A stretch of DNA of 64,000 nucleotides from Microbacterium sp. Leaf151. Its GTDB lineage: Bacteria > Actinomycetota > Actinomycetes > Actinomycetales > Microbacteriaceae. Shown here one piece after another: positions 1-10,529 of this stretch (positions are counted from its first letter, which is position 1; every line of letters starts with the position of its first letter). Location of the stretch: contig NZ_LMOR01000001.1 of NCBI RefSeq assembly GCF_001424225.1, forward strand, positions 625,427-689,426, in the 5' to 3' direction. The translations under genes were made by a program, and so were the position numbers. A model generated the notes under the pieces. The model was not told the origin of the DNA. It did not search any database and saw only the letters and a list, made by a program, of their open reading frames with translations.

Positions 1-101
1 CCCGTGACGGGGTGATCGTCCGCGCGGGGTGTCGGGGCGCCCACCCCGCGCGCGACGGGCGCAGCTTTCAGACGGCTCAAGAAGACGCGCCGATCTCGCC
101 C

Positions 102-533
102 TCAGCCGGCCGATTCGCTGCCCCGCTGCGGGTCGAGCGCGTCGTAATACTCGTCGGCGACGGGCTCGAGCCACTCGTTCGAGGTGTCCTCGCCCGGCAC
201 GGCGATGGCGACGTGGCTGAACCACGAGTCGGCCTTGGCGCCGTGCCAGTGCTTCGTGCCCGCGGGGATCTCGACGACCGTGCCGGGGGTGAGGCTGACC
301 GGCTCCTCGCCCTCTGCCTGATACCAACCGCTGCCGGCGGTCGCGAGCAGAATCTGCCCCCCACCGGCGGTGGCGTTGTGGCGGTGCCAGTTGTTGCGGC
401 ATCCCGGTTCGAAAGTGACGTTCGCGACGCTCATGCCGAGACTCGCGAGGGGGGCGAGGTAGCTCTGCCCGATGAAGTACTGCGCGAACGCGTCGTTCTT
501 GTCTCCGCGCGGGAAAAGGCTGTCGAAGGTCAT
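102..533 (-). CDS. Cupin domain protein
   Basis: A 143-residue single-domain cupin with no signal peptide. The first cupin motif is visible around residues 45-55 (CRNNWHRHNA), and a second motif near residues 85-100 carries PAGTKHWHGA, giving several histidines suited to binding a metal. Small cupins of this kind often isomerise or bind small molecules; the substrate cannot be told from sequence. It starts one base after the stop of the upstream carboxymuconolactone-decarboxylase-like gene, so the two should be co-transcribed and translationally coupled. In related bacteria this pair often sits with aldo/keto reductases and XRE regulators, as here. Family call is firm; function is open. Confidence 0.88.
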   Translation of the reverse strand: MTFDSLFPRGDKNDAFAQYFIGQSYLAPLASLGMSVANVTFEPGCRNNWHRHNATAGGGQILLATAGSGWYQAEGEEPVSLTPGTVVEIPAGTKHWHGAKADSWFSHVAIAVPGEDTSNEWLEPVADEYYDALDPQRGSESAG

Positions 534-534
534 C

Positions 535-870
535 TCACGTGTCCGTCTCGTCGGTGATGTCTTTCAGCACGGTCATCGCGGCCATGCCGTTGGGCCAGCC
601 GGTGTAGAACGCGAGGTGGAGAGTCGCTTCCTTCAGCTCGTCGTCGGTGACCCCGTTCTGGCGGGCGTAGTCGAGGTGGAACCGCAGCTGATCGGTCTTG
701 CCCATCGCGGTCAGCGCGGCGACGGTGATGAGGCTCCGGTCGCGTGGGGAAAGGTCTTTGCGCTGCCACACCTCGTCGAACAGCACCTTGTCGGTGTAGT
801 GGACGAGGCCCGGTGCGAAGTCTCCGAAGGCGCGCTGCCCTCCGGTCCATCCGTTCTGCTCATCGGTCAT
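535..870 (-). CDS. Carboxymuconolactone decarboxylase family protein
   Basis: A 111-residue protein of the CMD/AhpD-like fold: a helical core with RDRSLITVAALTAMG near residues 42-57, followed by the H-x-x-x-A-x-x-x-G pattern (HLDYARQNG). It lacks the CxxC pair of AhpD peroxidase partners, so it resembles gamma-carboxymuconolactone decarboxylase homologues of unknown substrate. The reading frame stays open further upstream, but the ATG at 868-870 is preceded by a strong GGAGGA site at 873-878 and begins the conserved sequence, so it is preferred. First gene of an operon with the cupin, divergent from the XRE regulator. Confidence 0.88.
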   Translation of the reverse strand: MTDEQNGWTGGQRAFGDFAPGLVHYTDKVLFDEVWQRKDLSPRDRSLITVAALTAMGKTDQLRFHLDYARQNGVTDDELKEATLHLAFYTGWPNGMAAMTVLKDITDETDT

Positions 871-981
871 GGTGTCCTCCTTGTCAGACACCACCAATGA
901 ACCGCCTCCCGCGTGGAGGAGGAAGTCTCTGGCGTTACGTGTACTGACAGGGCATCCCACGGCGCGGTGGCCCGCGCGTAA

Positions 982-2883
<1,902 letters not shown>

Positions 2884-2916
2884 CGGGCGCCGACCGACGA
2901 GCCGGCCCGACACCGC

Positions 2917-3786
2917 TCACTGAGTGACGGGCGCGTCGGTTTCGACCCAGTTGGCCAGGAGCTGCAGGCGCTCGTGCGTCGCTGACCCGGGTTCGGCGGA
3001 GAAGACGATCATCTGCAGACCCCGGTCGGATGCCAGATCCATGGCGTGGAAGGTAAGGTCGAGGTCGCCGACCACGGGGTGGTGAAGAAGTTTGAGGCCG
3101 GCGCGGTGTTCCCGCACGTCGTGGGCTCCCCACAGCTTCCGGAACAGGTCGCTGCGGGTGGAGAGTTCGCCGATCAGGTCGCTGAGCTGCCGATCGTGGG
3201 GCGAGCGGCCGGCCTCGGCGCGGAGTACCGCGACGATCTGTCGGGTCTGCGACTCCCATTCCCGGTAGAACGACGGTGCCCGGGGATCGAGGAACAGGAA
3301 TCGAGCGGCGTTCGCCGGCGGTCGGGCGTCGTCGAAGAGCTCGGAGTACAGGGCACGCCCGAGCCTGTTGGCGGCCACGGCGTCGAGGCGGCCGTTCTGC
3401 ACGTAGACGGGCACGGTCGACATCGCATCGATCGTCTGCCGCAAGCCCGCGGTGATCTGCGACCTGCGCGCCGTGCTCCGGCGGGGCTGCGGGTGGGCAC
3501 CGGCGTTCGCGGCGCGGATCAGGTCGAGCAGGTGCGCGTGCTCCGCATCGTCGAGCTGCAGCGCGCGGCTGACCCCGTCGATGACCGCCTCTGACACTCC
3601 CGTGGCGTTCCCGCGCTCGAGACGCTTGTAGTACTCCGCGCTCATCCCGGCCACCAGCGCGACCTCTTCGCGCCGGAGTCCGGGTACCCGCCGGCGGCCA
3701 CCGAAATCCGGCAATCCCACCTGGGCCGGGGTCAGCTTCGCGCGCCTCGTGGTGAGGAACTCGGTGATCGCGTCGGTGGCATCCAT
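2917..3786 (-). CDS. XRE-family regulator with MmyB-like ligand domain
   Basis: A 289-residue regulator with an N-terminal XRE helix-turn-helix (VPGLRREEVALVAGMSAEYY, residues about 29-48) and an MmyB-like ligand-binding domain after about residue 90 (LDPRAPSFYREWE, HPVVGDLDLTFHAM). It is a paralogue of the product of 992-1894. The frame remains open upstream, but the ATG at 3784-3786 matches the start of the paralogue. It is divergent from the aldo/keto reductase at 3987-4967, and the shared intergenic region holds a perfect 12-base palindrome, so it probably regulates that reductase and itself. Confidence 0.9.
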   Translation of the reverse strand: MDATDAITEFLTTRRAKLTPAQVGLPDFGGRRRVPGLRREEVALVAGMSAEYYKRLERGNATGVSEAVIDGVSRALQLDDAEHAHLLDLIRAANAGAHPQPRRSTARRSQITAGLRQTIDAMSTVPVYVQNGRLDAVAANRLGRALYSELFDDARPPANAARFLFLDPRAPSFYREWESQTRQIVAVLRAEAGRSPHDRQLSDLIGELSTRSDLFRKLWGAHDVREHRAGLKLLHHPVVGDLDLTFHAMDLASDRGLQMIVFSAEPGSATHERLQLLANWVETDAPVTQ

Positions 3787-3856
3787 GTGATCGAAAGTAC
3801 GCCGCCTGCGAGGTCTGAGAGGGTCCCTGCCGGTGCACCCATAACCGGGGCCACGC

Positions 3857-3868
3857 TCACGCGCGTGA
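3857..3868. promoter_or_regulatory. 12-bp perfect palindrome, candidate XRE operator
   Basis: TCACGCGCGTGA is a perfect palindrome in the 200-base divergent region between the XRE regulator (minus) and the aldo/keto reductase (plus). Its place, and the tendency of XRE dimers to bind short palindromes, make it a candidate operator. CG-rich palindromes are frequent in such DNA, so this is tentative. Confidence 0.35.
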
Positions 3869-3986
3869 ATGCGCGTTGACTCTTCGTGGGCCGAGACACG
3901 GGACAGCTGGATCCGCTCACTCGGCCTCGAGGCGATGCACGCCTCACCGGCCCGGCCCACCCCACGAACATGAACAGGACACGATC

Positions 3987-4967
<981 letters not shown>

Positions 4968-5128
4968 GTTCGCGCGGTCCGATCGCGGCCGCCGCGTTTT
5001 CCGGGGAGCGCGCGGCGCGCTATTCTGCGCCACCTCCGCTGCGACAGGGCGATGACGAGGACCTGCAGCTCTCGGGCCACCAGTCTTTGCCGCCGCACCC
5101 TTCGAAGACCAGGGATCGAAAGTGGTGC

Positions 5129-6160
5129 TCACCTCCCGTGCTCGGACGAGCCGACGGCCGAGGGTCGGTACAGCGCCGCCATCCGCTCGCCGAGGTCGTG
5201 GAGGGCGAGTCTCACCGACGCGGGGGCAATGACCTCGGCGGCGCCGGTCCAGCCCGCCAGCTGCTCGGCCAGCGCGTCGGCGCGATGGGCGCTGACCTCC
5301 ATGCGCATACGGCCCTCACCGCGGGGTTCTGCGTCGAGCATCCGCGCCTGCGCACCGAACCGGTCGCTGATCGCCCTCACCGCCCAGGGTTCGACCTGCA
5401 CGATCGCGCGTACCGCGCCTCGAAAGCCTTCCACCCGCTCGACCATGTCGGTCCACGCATGTGCCCGATCAAAGGCGTCCGGTGGGGTGCCCCGCGCATC
5501 CAGGACCAGAAGCTCCGCGATCCGATCAGCCCGATACGTCCGCAGCCGGTTCTCGTCGGCAGCGTCCGTCCCCTCCTCCACCGGCGCGGCGAGCAGGTAC
5601 CAGCGCGGCCCGCGGCTGCCGACGATCAAGGGGACGACCTCCGACTCGGTCGTGCCGGAGGAGCCGTCGTAGCGCAGCCGAACCCGGAAACCGTCCGCGA
5701 TGGCCCGCTGCAGCTTGGACACCGCCGCGGGAGGCTCGTCATTTTCCTTGTCACCCCAGGGCGCATCGCGCACGGTCGCCGCTGCCACTCGCTGCGCGCC
5801 CGCCCGGAACGGCTCCGGCACCGCGCGCATCAGCTTGCGCATCGCGGCGATCCGCTCGGGCGTCGCCGCTCCGCTCTGCGTGAGCGCGACGACCAGCGCG
5901 CTCACCTCCCCTTGAGTTAGACCGGTGAGATCGGTGCGCGCTCCGCCGATCAGGCGCCAACCGCCGCCTTTCCCCCGCGTCGGGTAGATCGGCACACCGG
6001 ACATCGCGAGTGCCTCGAGGTCTCGGCGCGCGGTCGGGACGGAGACTTCGAGTTCCGCAGCGAGTTCGGATGCCGTGATCTGCGGGCGCCCTTGAAGGAC
6101 GAAGAGTGCCTGAATGAGGCGGTCAGCGCGGATCCTCGACCTCGTTTCTGAAGTGATCAG
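5129..6160 (-). CDS. HTH/WYL-domain transcriptional regulator (YafY-like)
   Basis: A regulator of the DeoR-type winged-helix plus WYL-domain family. The first in-frame ATG is at 6002-6004, but reading upstream in the same frame continues the conserved HTH (RADRLIQALFVLQGR, then ELAAELEVSVPTARRDLEAL) for about 51 codons until a TGA near 6170. The real start therefore lies upstream of the ATG and must be non-ATG, with a CTG at 6158-6160 the furthest candidate. The ATG alone would remove the DNA-binding helix. The WYL-like region spans the C-terminal half. It is divergent from the VOC protein, with a perfect inverted repeat between them. Family firm, start uncertain. Confidence 0.82.
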   Translation of the reverse strand: MITSETRSRIRADRLIQALFVLQGRPQITASELAAELEVSVPTARRDLEALAMSGVPIYPTRGKGGGWRLIGGARTDLTGLTQGEVSALVVALTQSGAATPERIAAMRKLMRAVPEPFRAGAQRVAAATVRDAPWGDKENDEPPAAVSKLQRAIADGFRVRLRYDGSSGTTESEVVPLIVGSRGPRWYLLAAPVEEGTDAADENRLRTYRADRIAELLVLDARGTPPDAFDRAHAWTDMVERVEGFRGAVRAIVQVEPWAVRAISDRFGAQARMLDAEPRGEGRMRMEVSAHRADALAEQLAGWTGAAEVIAPASVRLALHDLGERMAALYRPSAVGSSEHGR

Positions 6161-6173
6161 TCGGTGATCACTT
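6151..6173. promoter_or_regulatory. Perfect 9-bp inverted repeat, candidate operator
   Basis: AAGTGATCA (6151-6159), five bases, then TGATCACTT (6165-6173) form a perfect inverted repeat between the divergent WYL-type regulator and the VOC gene. It overlaps the likely start of the regulator gene, so binding would be expected to repress the regulator and control the VOC gene. The symmetry and the AT-rich arms in GC-rich DNA are seen directly; the operator role is inferred. Confidence 0.65.
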
Positions 6174-6219
6174 CACCCGGGAGTGTAGAAGAAACAGTCG
6201 CAACGAAGAAGGAGAAATC

Positions 6220-6618
6220 GTGTTCCGTGGTCTTGCAAACCTCAATCTCGTCGCCGCAGACATGACTGCAGCCGTCGCCTGGTACGCCGAGGTCTTCGGC
6301 ACGCCCCCATACTTCGTCCGCCCCGAACAGGGCCCCCTCCAGTACGCGGAGTGGCGCTTCGGCGACGACGAAGACGAGTTCGCCCTCATGGATGCCCGCT
6401 TCCGTCCGGTGCTCGCACAGCCGGGCGGCGCGCTGGTCAGCATCCACGTCGACAACATCCAGTCCGCCATCGATCGCCTCACCTCCCTCGGAGCCACAGT
6501 CTTCGACCCGATCACGCAGCGCGGAGAGGGCTGGTCGTCGGCGTCCGTCAGTGACCCGTTCGGTAACCTCCTGGGCTTGATCCAGAGTCCGCACTGGGCG
6601 GCGAGGCACGCTGACTAA
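6220..6618 (+). CDS. VOC family (glyoxalase/bleomycin resistance-like) protein
   Basis: A 132-residue protein of the vicinal oxygen chelate superfamily, with two beta-alpha-beta-beta-beta modules: residues about 1-60 (NLVAADMTAAVAWYAEVFG, WRFGDDEDEFALMD) and about 70-125 (VDNIQSAIDRLTSLGA, VSDPFGNLLGLIQ). Members bind metals and act as dioxygenases, isomerases, lyases or antibiotic-binding proteins; this one cannot be assigned further. It starts with GTG at 6220, six bases after a strong AAGGAGA site. It is divergent from the WYL-type regulator and probably controlled by it. PadR- and WYL-type regulators often flank such genes. Confidence 0.9.
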   Translation: MFRGLANLNLVAADMTAAVAWYAEVFGTPPYFVRPEQGPLQYAEWRFGDDEDEFALMDARFRPVLAQPGGALVSIHVDNIQSAIDRLTSLGATVFDPITQRGEGWSSASVSDPFGNLLGLIQSPHWAARHAD

Positions 6619-6695
6619 CGGCATTCCGCGGGCGTGCGGGATCAGAGGTACATCCGGCAGTGTCGCGTCACTCGTCACCCATGGTCCAGACGAGT

Positions 6696-7433
6696 TCAGT
6701 TCGGCCACTGCTGCTGCCGCTCGTTCAGCAGGGTGTGCAGATCTCCTGAGGCGCCGAGGAGCGCGACGCTGCGACGGCTTAGGTCGGACAGCCGCTGGTC
6801 GAGAAGTGCTTGTGCTTCCGCCGTCAGGCCGTGCTCGCGAAGCTGCTCGAGTACGCGGGAGATTGGTGGGATGCGGTGTCCGCCGCTTCGCAGTGCTGCG
6901 ACGATACGTGCTTCGGCGATTGCCCGGGCGTTGTATCGGCGGGTTTGAGACTGGCTGATCCGGTCGGGGTTGACGAGCCCTTCGTGCTCCCAGTGGCGCA
7001 GTGCCGAGGAGCGAACGCCGAGGGCCTCAGCGAGCTCACTGATCGTCATGGAGTCGTGGTCGTCGAAGACGTGGGTGGTGTCGGTGAGGATGGCTTGGAG
7101 GCCGCGGCTTGCCTCGCGGACGTGGTCTCGGCTGCGAGCGAGCAAGGCATGAAGGTCGTCGATCTTCTCTGCGGCGGCTTCGAGGGTGCCGTGTACGAGT
7201 GCGGGCATCATCTGTCGCGCCGGCACGGGTCCAATCGCTGCGGCAAGTGCGCGATAGGCGCGAAGCGCGATGATGTGGCGTTCTTGGTAGAGCCGGTAGC
7301 CGTTGGGGGTGCGCTCGGCGGCGGGGAGGACTCCGAGCCGTTCAAGGTCACGAACCTGTTGCGTGGAGTAGCCCACGATCCGAGCGGCGGCAGCTGTTGT
7401 CCATCCCGCCTCTTGAGGCTTTGCGGCCCGCAT
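6696..7433 (-). CDS. MerR-family regulator with two MerR-type HTH domains
   Basis: A 245-residue protein carrying two MerR-like DNA-binding domains. The first is at residues about 12-55 (AAARIVGYSTQQVRDLERLG with NGYRLY). The second is at about 128-190 (MTISELAEALGVRSSALRHW, then SQTRRYNARAIAEARIVAAL). A helical linker near 85-125 may give dimerisation. Ordinary MerR regulators have one such domain. The ATG at 7431-7433 has GGAGGGAG upstream; the frame stays open further but without conserved sequence. It is divergent from the DUF6194 gene, with an imperfect inverted repeat between the two, suggesting direct control. Confidence 0.85.
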   Translation of the reverse strand: MRAAKPQEAGWTTAAAARIVGYSTQQVRDLERLGVLPAAERTPNGYRLYQERHIIALRAYRALAAAIGPVPARQMMPALVHGTLEAAAEKIDDLHALLARSRDHVREASRGLQAILTDTTHVFDDHDSMTISELAEALGVRSSALRHWEHEGLVNPDRISQSQTRRYNARAIAEARIVAALRSGGHRIPPISRVLEQLREHGLTAEAQALLDQRLSDLSRRSVALLGASGDLHTLLNERQQQWPN

Positions 7434-7448
7434 CCATGCTCCTCCCTG

Positions 7449-7473
7449 CTCAAAGTCCACATAAGCACTTGAG
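7449..7473. promoter_or_regulatory. Imperfect inverted repeat, candidate MerR operator
   Basis: CTCAAAGT (7449-7456) and ACTTGAG (7467-7473) pair with one bulged A in the 61-base gap between the MerR regulator and the DUF6194 gene. MerR operators usually lie in such spacers as short dyads. Role inferred from place and symmetry. Confidence 0.4.
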
Positions 7474-7494
7474 GCTGACGATTGAGGAGTGGAG

Positions 7495-7935
7495 ATGAAA
7501 GAGATTCTCGATGCTGTCAGCAACTTCGACGGAGTGCTCGTGGTCATCCCGGGAGAGGGGAGCGGCTCGCCGGGGTTGGCGTGGGGTGATGCGTTCTTCT
7601 ACTACGCGCCGGATGGTGTGATGCCGGAGCGGACTCAGCCGTTCGGGACGATCGTGACGAAGAACTATCCCGACGACGAGGAATCGAGACTCGACGAGCC
7701 TGGTCGGTTCCGCGTGAACATTCACGTCGGACGCGACCGCGCAACGCAGATCGTGCGTGAAGGTGCGAGCGCTGCAGATCCCGATGTGTTCGTTTCGCAC
7801 CCGCTGTACGGGACGGCCGGATGGGTGTCTGTGGTGAACCCGGCAGAGTCGACGTCGGAGCAAGCCCTCTCGCTGTTGCGCGACGCCCACGAGGCAGCGC
7901 AAGTTCGCGCTTCTCGTCGGGCAGGCTCGGCGTGA
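7495..7935 (+). CDS. DUF6194 family protein
   Basis: A 146-residue soluble protein matching my memory of the actinobacterial DUF6194 family: SPGLAWGDAFFYYAPDGVMP, QPFGTIVTKNYPDDEESRLD and RFRVNIHVGR are its conserved blocks. No catalytic motif is obvious and no function is known to me. ATG at 7495 follows a TTGAGGAG ribosome site with good spacing; a GTG two codons upstream is less likely. It is divergent from the two-headed MerR regulator and its stop overlaps the next gene's ATG by one base (TGATG), so the two are translationally coupled. Confidence 0.8.
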   Translation: MKEILDAVSNFDGVLVVIPGEGSGSPGLAWGDAFFYYAPDGVMPERTQPFGTIVTKNYPDDEESRLDEPGRFRVNIHVGRDRATQIVREGASAADPDVFVSHPLYGTAGWVSVVNPAESTSEQALSLLRDAHEAAQVRASRRAGSA

Positions 7936-8465
7936 TGGGGTCGCCGCAGGCATTGAGCGAGATCGATCGGCGGGTCGTGGCAGCGTGGGCCGCTGACTGC
8001 GCTGAACGAGTCCTCGCCGTTTTCGAGTCGGAGGCGCCGACAGACCTTCGGCCGCGCGACGCGATCGCTCGCACCCGCGCCTTCGCGCGCGGCGAGCTCG
8101 ATGCCGCCGGAGAGATCCGACGCCGTTTCGTTGCGGGGCGCGCCGCCCACGACGTCACAACCCCACCGGCCATCGCTGCCGCACGAGCAGCTGCGCAAGC
8201 CGCCGGCGTCGCCCATATGGGCGCCCATGCCCTCGGGGCGGCCGCATACGCGGCCAAAGCTGCGGGATTGTCGAGACCCGATCAGGCCGATGCTGTCCGT
8301 GACGAGATCCGCTGGCAACTCGAGCAACTGAGCCCGGATGCCAGGACAGCGCTACGACAGCTGCCGCTCCTCGGTCAAGACACAGCCGGCCCGCTCGGGC
8401 CCGGGCTCCTCAGCCGAGGCGTCCTCGCAACCAACATCCGCGCCATCCAAGCTGGTCTGGCGTAG
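7935..8465 (+). CDS. Imm5-like putative immunity family protein
   Basis: A 176-residue alpha-helical protein resembling a family annotated as putative immunity protein (Imm5-like). Visible family features are RRVVAAWAADCAERVL near residues 11-26, RPRDAIARTRAFARGEL near 42-58, and the alanine-rich GVAHMGAHALGAAAYAAKAAG near 95-115. No toxin gene is next to it, so immunity in the strict sense is doubtful. The ATG overlaps the stop of the DUF6194 gene by one base, implying one operon, likely under the divergent MerR regulator. Confidence 0.68.
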   Translation: MGSPQALSEIDRRVVAAWAADCAERVLAVFESEAPTDLRPRDAIARTRAFARGELDAAGEIRRRFVAGRAAHDVTTPPAIAAARAAAQAAGVAHMGAHALGAAAYAAKAAGLSRPDQADAVRDEIRWQLEQLSPDARTALRQLPLLGQDTAGPLGPGLLSRGVLATNIRAIQAGLA

Positions 8466-8570
8466 TCGCCTCGGAGCGGGACATCATGGGCGAGTCGGCT
8501 CACGTCTTGATGCCGCTGGTAATCGACCGCGGCGATCTCACGCAGGTCGGCCCGCCGGAGCACGTCTGAG

Positions 8571-9938
8571 CTACATCCCCGGCGCCATATCCGCGAACCG
8601 CGAATAGTGCCCCTGGAACGCCACCGTGATCGTGTCCGTCGGTCCGTTTCGGTGCTTCGCCACGATCAGGTCGGCCTCACCGGCGCGCGGCGAGTCCTTC
8701 TCGTATGCGGCCTCGCGGTGTAGCAGCACCACCATGTCGGCATCCTGCTCGATCGAGCCCGACTCACGCAGGTCGGAAAGCGCCGGCTTCTTGTCGGCGC
8801 GCTGCTCAGCGCCACGGTTCAGCTGCGACAGCGCGATGACGGGAACCTGCAGCTCCTTCGCCATCAGCTTCAGCGCACGCGAGAACTCACTGACCTCCTG
8901 CTGACGCGACTCCACGCGCTTACCGCTGGTGAGCAGCTGCAGGTAGTCGATGACGACCATCTTCAGACCCTCGCGCTGCTTCAGACGACGGCACTTCGCC
9001 CGGATCTCGACCAGCGTCATGTTGGGGCTGTCGTCGATGTAGAGGGGCGCGTCGTTGATGCGGCCGCGCGTGGAGGCGACCGTGGTCCAGTCGCGCGAGT
9101 CGAGCGTTCCCTTTCGCATGCTCTGCAGGGGAATCGACCCCTCGGCGCTGAGGAGGCGCATGGCGATCTCGGAGCGACCCATCTCGAGCGAGAAGAAGAT
9201 GCACGGCGCGTTCGACTTGATCGCGGCCGCGCGGGCGAAGTCGAGCGCGAGCGTGGACTTACCCATGGCGGGGCGCGCGGCGAGCACGATCATCTGGCCC
9301 GGGTGCAGGCCGTTCGTGAGCTGGTCGAGACCGGCGAAGCCGGTGGGGATGCCGGTCATCGACCCGTCGCGACCGCGAGCGGCCTCGATCTCTTCGACCG
9401 CGGCATCCACCGCCATCGTCAGGGGGATGTAGTCATCGGCGCTGTCGTCGCCCGAGACGTTGTAGATCTCGGCCTGGGCGCTGTTGACGAGATCGACCGG
9501 GTCGCCCTCGCCGGCGTAGCCCATCTGCACGATGCGCGTGCCGGCCTCGACCAGACGGCGCAGCAGCGCGCGCTCCGCCACGATCGACGCGTAGTACCCG
9601 GCATTGGCGGCCGTGGGGACGATCGAGGTGAGGGTGTGGAGGTAGTCCGCTCCCCCGGCGCGCTGCAGTTCGCCGGTCTTGATGAGCTCGTCGGTGACGG
9701 CGACGACGTCGGTGGGCTCGCCGTGCGAGTAGAGCGTGAGGATGGCCTCGAAGATCAGCTCGTGCTTCGGCACGTAGAAGTCGCCGCCGCGGAGCGTTTC
9801 GATGACATCGGCCACCGCATCCTTCGACAGCAGCATGCCGCCCAGAGCGCTCTGTTCGGCGAGGATGTCGTGCGGGGGCGTGCGCTCGGGACGCGGCGCT
9901 TTTCCGAGACGCTCCTCGGCGATGTCAGCTATCGACAC
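8571..9938 (-). CDS. dnaB: Replicative DNA helicase DnaB
   Basis: A 455-residue hexameric helicase that unwinds DNA at the fork, loads on the lagging-strand template and recruits primase. The N-terminal DnaB domain is at residues about 20-125 (LAEQSALGGMLLS), and the RecA-like C-terminal domain has Walker A ARPAMGKST near 225, Walker B VVIDYLQLL near 335 and the arginine-rich loop region SDLRESGSIEQDADMV near 395. Length is typical and there is no intein. Upstream, 9939-10529 holds an AT-richer cluster of DnaA boxes. The gene is transcribed alone on the minus strand. Confidence 0.97.
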   Translation of the reverse strand: MSIADIAEERLGKAPRPERTPPHDILAEQSALGGMLLSKDAVADVIETLRGGDFYVPKHELIFEAILTLYSHGEPTDVVAVTDELIKTGELQRAGGADYLHTLTSIVPTAANAGYYASIVAERALLRRLVEAGTRIVQMGYAGEGDPVDLVNSAQAEIYNVSGDDSADDYIPLTMAVDAAVEEIEAARGRDGSMTGIPTGFAGLDQLTNGLHPGQMIVLAARPAMGKSTLALDFARAAAIKSNAPCIFFSLEMGRSEIAMRLLSAEGSIPLQSMRKGTLDSRDWTTVASTRGRINDAPLYIDDSPNMTLVEIRAKCRRLKQREGLKMVVIDYLQLLTSGKRVESRQQEVSEFSRALKLMAKELQVPVIALSQLNRGAEQRADKKPALSDLRESGSIEQDADMVVLLHREAAYEKDSPRAGEADLIVAKHRNGPTDTITVAFQGHYSRFADMAPGM

Positions 9939-10529
9939 GGGCTCTCCTTCTGCTCTCGGGCCGCCCCTGCGCCCCCCTCACGCGCGCGCGAAGGATGCGA
10001 TGGCGAGAGGTGGAACGACCTCGGGAGCATCTGATCACCGACGTCCGACATCGACGCGCGCGCCAGGGTGACAGGGATGCCCGAGGGGCTGCCCCCACGG
10101 TAGATACCACCCTCGACCCACGCAAATGTGCCTGTGGATAACTCTGTGGAGAGTGTGCGGGAAACGCCGCAGTCTCTGTGCACAACTCCTGTGGACAAGT
10201 CGGTGGATGACTGTGGATTTGACGTCCTATATGCACTCTCACCTGGCTTTTATTTGTCCACAGGTTGTGTGAGGAAATCCCGGTTGAAGTAGGCGTTGAA
10301 GGTTCCTCGACTTGACAAACACATGTGTACAACTCGGGGGATAACTCGGCGGCGGCGTACCGACGGACGGCATCCGATGTCAAATCTTCCAACGCCTGGG
10401 CGTGTCGCCCCGCCACCATCTCGTTACGTACCCACTACTGACAGTTCACCCGCCCTCTTTCGCCCGCGCGGATCCAGGCGTATCGTCGCCGACCTGAGTC
10501 ACCGACGATTCACCTTTGGGGGGCGAATC
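9939..10529. other. Gene-free region upstream of dnaB with DnaA-box cluster
   Basis: No credible gene is seen in this 590-base gap. It holds three DnaA-box matches: TGTGGATAA at 10133-10141, TGTGGACAA at 10190-10198 and TTGTCCACA at 10254-10262, plus weaker variants such as TGTGGATTT at 10212-10220. The stretch 10205-10260 is visibly richer in A and T than its surroundings. It is likely a DnaA-responsive control region for dnaB or a DnaA-titrating site. Confidence 0.6.
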
